DNA of 64,000 nt from assembly GCA_002344125.1 (NCBI GenBank), contig DDTQ01000012.1:273360-337359 (forward strand), read 5' to 3'. Source of the DNA: Ignavibacteria bacterium UBA2360. GTDB taxonomy: Bacteria; Bacteroidota; Ignavibacteria; Tepidaquicellales; OLB5. The notes under the pieces were generated by a model. The model did not search any database, was not told where the DNA came from, and worked only from the letters and a program-made list of their open reading frames with translations. Position 1 is the first letter of the stretch. Each line of letters begins with the position of its first letter. Position numbers and translations under genes: made by a program. Positions 57,333 to 64,000 of the stretch are shown piece after piece.

Positions 57333-59564
57333 TTACCTGATTTTCAAGTACTTAAGCCTCATCGAATTAAGAAGTACTGTTACAACATCGCTTAGTGCCA
57401 TTATCATCGAAGCCATTACGGGGGTCACTGATATGCCAATTCCCACAAATACGCCCGCGGCAACCGGTATTGCCGCGGCATTGTAGAAGAATGCCCAGAA
57501 GATGTTCTGTTTAATGACTGTTATGGTTTTTCGGGAAATCTTGAATAATGCGAGTATGTTTTCAAGATCTCCTTTTACAAGTATTACATCCGCTGATTGT
57601 ATCGCAATATCCTGACCGGTGCCAATAGCAATTCCCAGGTCGCTTTTCGATAGGGCAGGGGCGTCGTTGATTCCATCGCCTATCATTGCCACCCTGGCGC
57701 CCTTTTTCTGAAGCTCGCTAACATACTCCTGTTTTTTATCAGGCAGCACCTGCGCTTTATACTCAGTAATTCCCAGTTCACCGGCAATTTCACCTGCAGT
57801 TACGCCGCTATCACCGGTTATCATTGCAATATTGTAGCTTTCATGCTTTAATTTGCTTATTATATCCGCCGCATTATCTTTCACGCGGTCACTCAGTTCT
57901 ATTTCACCTATTAAAATATCATTTTCGTAAAGGTATATATTCTGCGATGATGATCTATCTGAAACCGCAAGCTTGGCCGCTTGCTTCATGTTCGCCCCGC
58001 CGATCATGTAGCTCTTTCCGCCTATAGTACCGGTAACCCCGATCCCTGATGTCATCCGGAAATCACTTACCTGCAGCATATCAACATTATTGCTGCGGTA
58101 TTCAGCCGTAATTGCTTTGGCTATGGGATGTTCACTGAAATTTTCAATTGATGCCGCGATCTTAAGCACTTCATTTTCGGTATGCTGCCCGTAAGCGATT
58201 ATTTTCTTTACATCAAATTTGCCGTACGTCAATGTGCCGGTTTTATCAAACAGGATAGTATCTATTCTGTTAACGTTTTCAATAGCCTCAGCGTTATTAA
58301 AAAGTATCTTATGCTCCGCCGCCTTTCCCACGCCTAAAACAATCGCTATTGGCGTAGCCAGGCCCAATGCGCAGGGGCAGGCAATTATCAGCACGGCAAC
58401 AGCTTTTAACAGCGAGAAACTCAGGGTTTCGCCAATGTAGCTGAACCAAACGAAGAACGTTACAATTGAAATTACAATAACTATTGGCACAAATATCTCC
58501 GAGACCCTGTCAGCAATTCTCTGAATTTTAGGTTTGGAGCGCTGCGCATCTTTTACCATTAAGATAATTTTGGAAAGCAGTGAATCGCTAACAGCCTTTT
58601 CCGTTTTTATCTTTAAGTAGCTGTTCTGGTTCAGCGTTCCGCCAAGGACTTTATCGCCTGTTTTTTTATCAAGAGGCAGTGATTCACCCGTCATCATAGA
58701 TTCATCTATACTCGATATACCTTCAGTTATCACGCCGTCAACAGGTATTCGTTCGCCCGGTTTTACCAGTACTATATCACCGACCTTTACTTTTCTGACG
58801 GGAATCTCCAGCTCAGAGCCGTTTCTTAATACAACTGCGCGTTTAGCCTGAAGCTCGGTAAGTGCTTTGATTGCGTAGTGTGTTCTGTTCTTCAGGTTGA
58901 ATTCCAGGTAATTACCAAGGAGAATGAAAGTAATTATCATAGCGGCAGATTCAAAGTAAACCGTATGATGATGCTCCCCTGAAATTTCAGGGAAGATAAG
59001 TATAACTATGCTGTAGAAATAAGCTGAAAGAGTGCCGATAGCAATAAGGGAATCCATGCCCGCTGAGCGCGCCCGAATATCAGCCAAAAATCCTTTCATG
59101 AATTTTGCGCCGCACCAGAAAACCACTACTGTCGATAGCGGCAGCGAGATCCAGTTTGCCGCATCCATGGAAATAAATGAAAGGAATTCCAGGTGATCCT
59201 TCATTCCCAGAATGACTATAATAACCGAAAGGAATATAGAAGTATATATTTTTTTACGGAAAGCCGATCTTGCTTTAATTTTTTCTTCCTCGGCGGCTGA
59301 ATCTTCTTCATCAACATGCTGCTCAATTGCTTTATAGCCCAGTTTATCTATTTCATCTTTTATAATGGAAAGTTCCGGGCCCCCTTCCAGCACAGCGAAG
59401 CTGGCAGTTTCACTGCCGAGATCTACCTTCGCGCTGTGAATCCCTTCAAGCTTGTTTAACCTTCGCTCTATTTTCATTGCGCATGAAGGGCAATCCATGC
59501 CTTCTATATCAAGCTCGAATTTCTTAATTTCTTTTTCTAAAGTACCTGTTTCTTCGTTTGTCAA
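57333..59564 (-). CDS. copA: Copper-translocating P1B-type ATPase
   Basis: This 743-residue ATPase exports Cu(I) from the cytoplasm. It has one N-terminal HMA domain (GMDCPSCAMKIERRL, Cys25/Cys28), eight membrane helices, the actuator TGES (MMTGESLPLDK), the transport-site CPC (CPCALGLATP, about residue 396), the phosphorylated aspartate in DKTGTLT (about 440), an HP motif (SEHPIAKAI) and GDGINDAPAL (about 630). The start is a TTG at 59564 with AGAGGA close upstream; no ATG precedes the HMA motif. The SDR gene ends 12 nt before it, so they share a transcript. The nearby exported HMA protein may hand metal to or from it. Confidence 0.95.
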   Translation of the reverse strand: MTNEETGTLEKEIKKFELDIEGMDCPSCAMKIERRLNKLEGIHSAKVDLGSETASFAVLEGGPELSIIKDEIDKLGYKAIEQHVDEEDSAAEEEKIKARSAFRKKIYTSIFLSVIIVILGMKDHLEFLSFISMDAANWISLPLSTVVVFWCGAKFMKGFLADIRARSAGMDSLIAIGTLSAYFYSIVILIFPEISGEHHHTVYFESAAMIITFILLGNYLEFNLKNRTHYAIKALTELQAKRAVVLRNGSELEIPVRKVKVGDIVLVKPGERIPVDGVITEGISSIDESMMTGESLPLDKKTGDKVLGGTLNQNSYLKIKTEKAVSDSLLSKIILMVKDAQRSKPKIQRIADRVSEIFVPIVIVISIVTFFVWFSYIGETLSFSLLKAVAVLIIACPCALGLATPIAIVLGVGKAAEHKILFNNAEAIENVNRIDTILFDKTGTLTYGKFDVKKIIAYGQHTENEVLKIAASIENFSEHPIAKAITAEYRSNNVDMLQVSDFRMTSGIGVTGTIGGKSYMIGGANMKQAAKLAVSDRSSSQNIYLYENDILIGEIELSDRVKDNAADIISKLKHESYNIAMITGDSGVTAGEIAGELGITEYKAQVLPDKKQEYVSELQKKGARVAMIGDGINDAPALSKSDLGIAIGTGQDIAIQSADVILVKGDLENILALFKISRKTITVIKQNIFWAFFYNAAAIPVAAGVFVGIGISVTPVMASMIMALSDVVTVLLNSMRLKYLKIR

Positions 59565-59576
59565 ATCCTCTGATCT

Positions 59577-60347
59577 TTATTTTCTGTGAACCACCTGGCT
59601 TGAGCCCTGTTTATTGGGCAGCAGTATTATTTCCGCTATTACAACGTTTTTGGGTCTGCTTGCTGCGTAAATTACCGCATCCGCAATATCCTTTGCACTG
59701 AGCGCTTCTATACCGGTATAAACACTTTTGGCTTTATTAACATTTCCGCGGAAGCGCACTATGCTGAACTCGGTTTCCGCCAGACCCGGGTCTATGGTTG
59801 TTACTCTTATATCTGTATCAACTAGGTCAAGTCTCATTCCTTTGGTGATGGCGTCCACGGCATGCTTTGTTGCGCAGTAAACATTTCCTTTGGGGTAAAC
59901 TTCGTGGCCGGCAATGGAGCCTATATTGATAATATGTCCGCTGTTGTTTTTTACCATAGCGGGAATAACCGCTCTTGATACGTATAACAATCCTTTAATA
60001 TTAGTATCTATCATTTCTTCCCAGTCCTGCAAACTCGCTTCGTGTAGTTTATCAAGTCCGCGGCTTAAACCCGCGTTGTTAACAAGGATGTCAATATCTT
60101 TCCATGCCGCAGGTAATTTTTTTACCGCAAGCGCTACTGCTGTTTTTTTTCTAACGTCAAGCGGCAAAACGAGTACCGCTGTTTTATACTTCTTTTTGAG
60201 AAACGCGGCAAGTTCATTGAGTTTTTCTTTTCTTCTTGCGGCAATTATCAGCCGCGCGCCTTTTTGCGCAAAAGAAATTGCGGTTTCTTTGCCAAAACCG
60301 CTTGTTGCCCCGGTTATGAATACAACTTTATTTTTTAAACTGGTCAT
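59577..60347 (-). CDS. SDR family NAD(P)-dependent oxidoreductase
   Basis: This 256-residue classical short-chain dehydrogenase has a Rossmann motif VVFITGATSGFGKETA (TGxxxGxG) and LVNNAGLSRG. The catalytic Ser is in NIGSIAGHEVYPKG and Tyr/Lys in YCATKHAV (YxxxK). The R-rich segment after strand 2 (AARRKEK) suggests NADP(H). It resembles serine/3-hydroxy acid dehydrogenases of the YdfG type. ATG 60347 is used, with a TTG two codons upstream as the alternative. It is coupled to copA downstream, although no shared role is evident. Confidence 0.92.
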   Translation of the reverse strand: MTSLKNKVVFITGATSGFGKETAISFAQKGARLIIAARRKEKLNELAAFLKKKYKTAVLVLPLDVRKKTAVALAVKKLPAAWKDIDILVNNAGLSRGLDKLHEASLQDWEEMIDTNIKGLLYVSRAVIPAMVKNNSGHIINIGSIAGHEVYPKGNVYCATKHAVDAITKGMRLDLVDTDIRVTTIDPGLAETEFSIVRFRGNVNKAKSVYTGIEALSAKDIADAVIYAASRPKNVVIAEIILLPNKQGSSQVVHRK

Positions 60348-60401
60348 ATGCAAAAATACTCAATTATATATTCAATTTTTATTCAATATGCTTTCTTTTC
60401 A

Positions 60402-61577
60402 TTAGTATGCCGGGTACAGCTTTGGGAAATAATATTCCAATACAGTGGCAGGAAACGCAATTTTCAGTTCACCTTTCGGTGAATCAGAATTCAGTAAACC
60501 CTTATCAAGCAGTCTCCGCAATTCTCTTCTGCCGGTTCGCTCGGGCATTCCTGTGATCTCCGGAATGCTGCCTCTTTTGATAGTACCTTTCAATATGGTT
60601 TCTTTTAATATCAGGAATGATTCGGAATTAAGCGTACCATCACTTTCAACATATCTTTTTATTCTGTCAAAGAGTTTGCTGAATTCAAAAAGTGAAGACA
60701 TAAATTTGATCTGGTCTGCTATTGTTTCGCTGAAATAGAAACAAAATTCAGCGAGTCTTCTTTCAGAAAGCACTCCTCTTCCGTCGGTATCATGCAGCCT
60801 TTTCTCATCGGCATTTGCAAGTCTGCTGTAGTACAAATTCCTGTCACGGGCAAAACCACGCGATAATGACCATAGATCCCTGCTGTTTATACCCGCCTTT
60901 ATCAGATAGGCATGTGTGAAGAGTCTTGCCGTTCTGCCATTGCCGTCTGCAAATGGATGTATATATGCAAGCCTGTGGTGTGATGCTCCCGCGGCTGTGA
61001 TCTTTTCAAGGCTGCCAAATTTTTCAGTCTTGTAAGACTTGCAGAAATAGTTCATTGATCCTTCTATATCGCTATGGTCAATAGCCAAATGGTTTCCTAC
61101 GTAGACATTGAATTTCCTGAACTCTCCCGGTTCAATGTTAATTTTTGCTCCTCCGGGCCCTGTTACATTTCTGAATTCATCCGGGATAATCGTGTAAAAT
61201 TCACGGTGTATCCATTTTAGAAATTCGATTGTACAAATATCAAAATCCGCATTGTTCAGCAGCAGTTCTTCTATTTTCTTCTGAACTTCAATGTGGGCAA
61301 CATGTTCAAATTCCAGATTTCGTTTAACAGGATTTTTTGAAAATTCATTTTCAAGTGCTTTATCTATTTCAGCCGGTGTTGTATTGTTCCCTTCAATTAA
61401 GTTAGAATAGTAACTGTTCATTTTGGTTACAAGAAGTGCTATTGACTTAATTGTTTCCGGATGAAAATTAAACGCAATGGATTCTGCCAGTTTTACTGCT
61501 TCAATATTCTTCTCGTTTAGTTCCCTGAGTCTGCCTTCCGGCATCACCGGCGTTATTTCTACAGTGTTATTAGTCAT
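60402..61577 (-). CDS. Fic family protein
   Basis: This 391-residue protein has a Fic core with the active site HPFADGNGRTARLF (HxFxxGNGRxxR), so it can transfer AMP or another nucleotide to a protein. The N-terminal part has TKMNSYYSNLIEGNNTTP, the (S/T)xxxE(G/N)-type inhibitory helix, which suggests self-inhibition. The C-terminal ~90 residues form a winged helix (GTIKRGSIPEITGMPERTGRRELRRLLDKGLL), so it may bind its own promoter. Four copies of a 12-bp repeat lie just upstream. Its target is unknown. Confidence 0.92.
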   Translation of the reverse strand: MTNNTVEITPVMPEGRLRELNEKNIEAVKLAESIAFNFHPETIKSIALLVTKMNSYYSNLIEGNNTTPAEIDKALENEFSKNPVKRNLEFEHVAHIEVQKKIEELLLNNADFDICTIEFLKWIHREFYTIIPDEFRNVTGPGGAKINIEPGEFRKFNVYVGNHLAIDHSDIEGSMNYFCKSYKTEKFGSLEKITAAGASHHRLAYIHPFADGNGRTARLFTHAYLIKAGINSRDLWSLSRGFARDRNLYYSRLANADEKRLHDTDGRGVLSERRLAEFCFYFSETIADQIKFMSSLFEFSKLFDRIKRYVESDGTLNSESFLILKETILKGTIKRGSIPEITGMPERTGRRELRRLLDKGLLNSDSPKGELKIAFPATVLEYYFPKLYPAY

Positions 61578-61631
61578 TTCCTTTTACTTTATCTTTGCAA
61601 GATAATTAAAAGTAGCACAAAATGTAAGTCA

Positions 61632-61730
61632 TTTGGCCGATATTTTGGCCGATATTTTTGGTAAGAATGAGCTAAAAATGCATATAATGATGATATTGCA
61701 GGTAATTTTGGCCGATATTTTGGCCGATCT
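61632..61730 (-). promoter_or_regulatory. Four 12-bp repeats TTTGGCCGATAT as two tandem pairs
   Basis: Exact copies start at 61632, 61644 and 61707, and one with a single change at 61719. Each pair is head-to-tail without spacing, and the pairs are 75 bp apart. They lie 55-153 bp before the start codon of the Fic gene, which has a C-terminal winged helix, so autoregulation is plausible. Confidence 0.65.
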
Positions 61731-61899
61731 TTTAAGCGCTGTAAAACAACATATCGCAGATTGAATATGAAACAGATTTTATATATATTAGCAAAGTTAA
61801 AACGGCAATCCTATGACTTTTATCATCAATTTCTATGAGCAGTATCATTAGATGAAGTTTTATCAACTGTTATATTTACAATATTAAAAATGAATTTCC

Positions 61900-61904
61900 G
61901 GAGG
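61900..61904 (+). promoter_or_regulatory. Ribosome binding site that fixes the TTG start of the histidine kinase
   Basis: GGAGG lies 8 nt before the TTG at 61913 and 17 nt before the first ATG (61922), so the TTG is the better start. Confidence 0.6.
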
Positions 61905-61912
61905 TTATTCTA

Positions 61913-63130
61913 TTGGAACAAATGATGATATCAGAATTAAGCAGGCAAAAAGAACTGCTTAAAGAAAAGATACGCAGAAATACCGGTCTTGAATACAGCA
62001 AGATCGACAGCATTCTGGGTGATGTTGATATTTGTCTTGGTTCCATGATGAAACTGCTGAAAGACGGAAAAAGCGCGCATGAAAAATTCTTCTCAGATAT
62101 CATTCTGAATTCAATTGACGCAATTATCGGGCTTGATAACAATTACAGGGTTTTCCTGTGGAATAAAGGCGCCGAAGCAATGTTCGGTTATAAAAAAGAA
62201 GAGGTTATGGGCAGGGAATTTGATTTCCTGATACCTGAAATTCTTTTGAGCAAGGGCGAAAAGAAATTTCTCATTGATGAAGTGAACAGAAACGGTTTCC
62301 TTGCCAACTATGAAAGCGAAAGATTGAAAAAGAACGGTGAAACTATTAATGTAAGTATTTCACGGTTTGCAATTTATGATGAAAACAACATTAGCTCAAT
62401 AGGCTCCGTGGGGATCCTTCGCGATATTACCACAGTAAAAAAACTTCAGAAGGAATTACGTGAAAAGGAAAATCTTGCCCTTATCGGCGAGGTTGTTTCC
62501 AGTATTGCGCACAGCCTTTCCAACCCGCTTAACATAATTTCAGGGAATGCTGACTATCTTCTGCTGAACAGAAAACCGGGAGAAGCGGATCACGAAGAGC
62601 TTAAGACAATTGTAGATGAAACGACCCGCATAACCAAATCATTAAGGGGTCTGCTGAATTTTTCGAGGCCTTTAAACGCAGAAAAGGCCAAAACCCAAAT
62701 TAATGAACTTGCCGAAGAAGTGATTTCCAAAACCAGGTTCATCATAGGGAATAAAAATATTGTCATCAAACGGCAATTTGATAAAAACCTGCCGGTTATA
62801 CCGGTTGATAGAGCGCAGATAGAAGAAGTAATAACAAATCTGGTGGTAAACGCCATTCAGGCGTTTACGGCAAACGGTGAAATTATTCTGAAAACCCGCG
62901 CGGGAAGTTCTGATATTTTCATAGAAGTTTCAGATAACGGGCCGGGTATTCCAAAAGAGCTCCAGGAAAAAATATTCAGACCCTTTTACTCATCAAAGGG
63001 ATACGGCAAGGGCACGGGGCTTGGGCTTTCGATAGTTAAAAGAATAGTTAGCGAACATGACGGGTCAGTTAAATTACGCTCTCAAACCGGAAAAGGAACA
63101 ACCTTTACTATCAGGTTACCTGTAAAATAA
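61913..63130 (+). CDS. PAS domain sensor histidine kinase
   Basis: This 405-residue cytoplasmic kinase has no transmembrane helix. Domains are an N-terminal coiled-coil-like helix (1-60), PAS (about 60-175; NSIDAIIGLDNNYRVFLWNKGAEAMFGYKKEEVMG), HisKA with phospho-accepting His200 in SSIAHSLSNPLNIISG, and HATPase_c with NLVVNAIQAF (N box), DNGPGIP (G1) and GKGTGLGLSIV (G2). It starts with TTG, supported by GGAGG. No response regulator is adjacent; the lone receiver at 50.8 kb is a possible but unproven partner. The ligand of the PAS domain is unknown. Confidence 0.93.
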   Translation: MEQMMISELSRQKELLKEKIRRNTGLEYSKIDSILGDVDICLGSMMKLLKDGKSAHEKFFSDIILNSIDAIIGLDNNYRVFLWNKGAEAMFGYKKEEVMGREFDFLIPEILLSKGEKKFLIDEVNRNGFLANYESERLKKNGETINVSISRFAIYDENNISSIGSVGILRDITTVKKLQKELREKENLALIGEVVSSIAHSLSNPLNIISGNADYLLLNRKPGEADHEELKTIVDETTRITKSLRGLLNFSRPLNAEKAKTQINELAEEVISKTRFIIGNKNIVIKRQFDKNLPVIPVDRAQIEEVITNLVVNAIQAFTANGEIILKTRAGSSDIFIEVSDNGPGIPKELQEKIFRPFYSSKGYGKGTGLGLSIVKRIVSEHDGSVKLRSQTGKGTTFTIRLPVK

Positions 63131-63162
63131 AGTTTCGATTTAAATAACTCCTGTATAACGCC

Positions 63163-63192
63163 AAAAGCCACCAATTGAAATTGATGGCTTTT
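63163..63192. terminator. Bidirectional terminator
   Basis: AAAAGCCA-C-CAAT pairs with ATTG-A-TGGCTTTT (one mismatch) around TGAA. It lies between the histidine kinase and the convergent T9SS gene. Confidence 0.82.
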
Positions 63193-63214
63193 GTATTTGC
63201 CGGTTAAACAGTAT

Positions 63215-64000
63215 TTATTTTATTAAGATCATTTTTTTAGTAGTTATCAGTCCGCCAATGCTGATCTTTGTAAAATAAACTCCGCTATTTACCGGGGATC
63301 CGGAATTTGTGACCGCATTCCATATGAATGTATGATCTCCGGAATTCATTGTTCTGTTTGCAAGTGTATATATCTCACTGCCCGAAACGTCATAGATCTG
63401 TATGTTTACTTCTGTTTTTTTTGCAAGGCTGATATCAATGTTTGTTGAAGGATTAAACGGGTTTGGATAATTTTCACTTATCTTAAAATCTGCAGGAGAA
63501 ATATTAGGTTCTATACCAACTGTACTTCTGACAATTATTCTCTTGCTAATAGCATGATTCCATGCATCGCCTCCTGTATTACTCTGCGAGTTTCCGGCTA
63601 ATCCAACCGCCCATAGAGTATCCGTTCCGCCGGTACCCGGAGCAGTATAACTGAAGAAAACTGTTACCGACCCGTTAGTCATAGTTATATTATCATTGTG
63701 TGTTAGTTCACCATTTGCAATATGCAGTCCTGGAGTAACTACACCCAAAACTCCCAGTCTGGTCGCAACATCTAGCCCCATACCTGTTTTTCCGGCATTG
63801 GAAACTGTTAGGCTGAATTGCTGGGTTTGCCCGGTGTTAACTGTATCGGGTCCGGCGATTGTTACTGTTACACCGGTATTAACTGAACCGTGACATGAAC
63901 AACCTGATGTGCTGGTTTTTAAAGTCCTGCCTGTTCTTCCATCAATATTACCAAACAAAATAACTGATGACGCGAAGAAAATAATTATCAATGCCGTGAA
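63215..64000 (-). CDS. T9SS-sorted secreted protein (5' end beyond the window)
   Basis: The reading frame stays open to the window edge (…FTA before LIIIFFASSVILFG), so the true start and the signal peptide beginning lie outside. The visible part has the end of a signal peptide, then GRTGRTLKTSTSGCSCHGSVNTGVTVTIAGPDTVNTGQ. The Cys-Ser-Cys-His group resembles the N-terminal region of a Reeler-like or cytochrome-like family common in this lineage, but CxxCH is not met, so heme binding is doubtful. The C-terminus is a T9SS sorting domain (NYPNPFNPSTNIDI...TKKMILIK). Confidence 0.85.
   Translation of the reverse strand, partial: FTALIIIFFASSVILFGNIDGRTGRTLKTSTSGCSCHGSVNTGVTVTIAGPDTVNTGQTQQFSLTVSNAGKTGMGLDVATRLGVLGVVTPGLHIANGELTHNDNITMTNGSVTVFFSYTAPGTGGTDTLWAVGLAGNSQSNTGGDAWNHAISKRIIVRSTVGIEPNISPADFKISENYPNPFNPSTNIDISLAKKTEVNIQIYDVSGSEIYTLANRTMNSGDHTFIWNAVTNSGSPVNSGVYFTKISIGGLITTKKMILIK

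Noticed and set aside
63886..63909. Heme-binding CxxCH in the last T9SS protein
   Set aside because: The sequence is Gly-Cys-Ser-Cys-His-Gly, with one residue between the cysteines, so it does not fit the c-type heme motif.

Overview
This window comes from a bacterium of the Bacteroidota/Chlorobiota (FCB) lineage, most likely an Ignavibacteria-type member. Four secreted proteins end in a type IX secretion (T9SS) C-terminal sorting domain with the YPNPFNPSTNI-type signature. Energy metabolism genes include pyruvate:ferredoxin oxidoreductase and a two-subunit 2-oxoacid:ferredoxin oxidoreductase, which point to anaerobic, ferredoxin-linked metabolism. Species-level identity cannot be read from the sequence alone.

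Layout. 0.1-2.7 kb: a T9SS cargo gene, an unknown secreted protein and a small SET-domain protein, followed by twin palindromes and an opposite-strand 11-codon ORF with a terminator. 3.1-7.8 kb: a dihydroorotate dehydrogenase-like gene downstream of nifJ, with an FNR/CRP-like box in front of nifJ. 8.0-11.5 kb: DUF2442, then an AT-rich restriction-modification island (C5 methyltransferase, restriction endonuclease, Vsr) beside a broken zinc-ribbon ORF. 11.6-19.8 kb: housekeeping genes tsaC/sua5, an NlpC/P60 hydrolase, acpP-fabF-rnc, a HEPN/MNT toxin-antitoxin pair and gcvP. 19.8-24.1 kb: an MFS transporter and an envelope-stress-like group (DUF6249, DUF4097 lipoprotein, ECF sigma factor, candidate anti-sigma). 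24.2-28.7 kb: korAB and rplI-ssb-rpsF, without rpsR. 28.8-31.0 kb: a decayed RHS locus carrying a toxin-like tip and a lipoprotein that may be its immunity protein. 31.0-38.3 kb: uvrA, a nitrilase-family amidase, an ATPase with a triple-palindrome operator, a glycosyltransferase and an enoyl-CoA hydratase. 38.3-42.8 kb: two tandem paralogous membrane-anchored P-loop NTPase/TPR proteins. 43.0-50 kb: a cytidylate-kinase-like protein, asnA, small proteins, two T9SS cargo proteins and tRNA-Asn. 50.5-57.1 kb: a receiver protein, an LptF/G permease, five outer-membrane barrel proteins and a periplasmic metal-binding HMA protein. 57.3-64 kb: copA, an SDR, a Fic protein with 12-bp repeats upstream, a PAS histidine kinase and a T9SS protein cut by the window edge.

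Two themes stand out. First, very short tandem repeats occur repeatedly next to stop codons: 7-bp units in arrays of about 28 bp, plus 8-bp and 17-bp versions. One such array has expanded in frame inside tsaC. Second, short palindromic REP-like sequences have entered genes: one in frame in uvrA and others disrupting the RHS remnant. The best candidate for an undescribed system is the adjacent pair of STAND-like NTPase/TPR membrane proteins at 38.3-42.8 kb.
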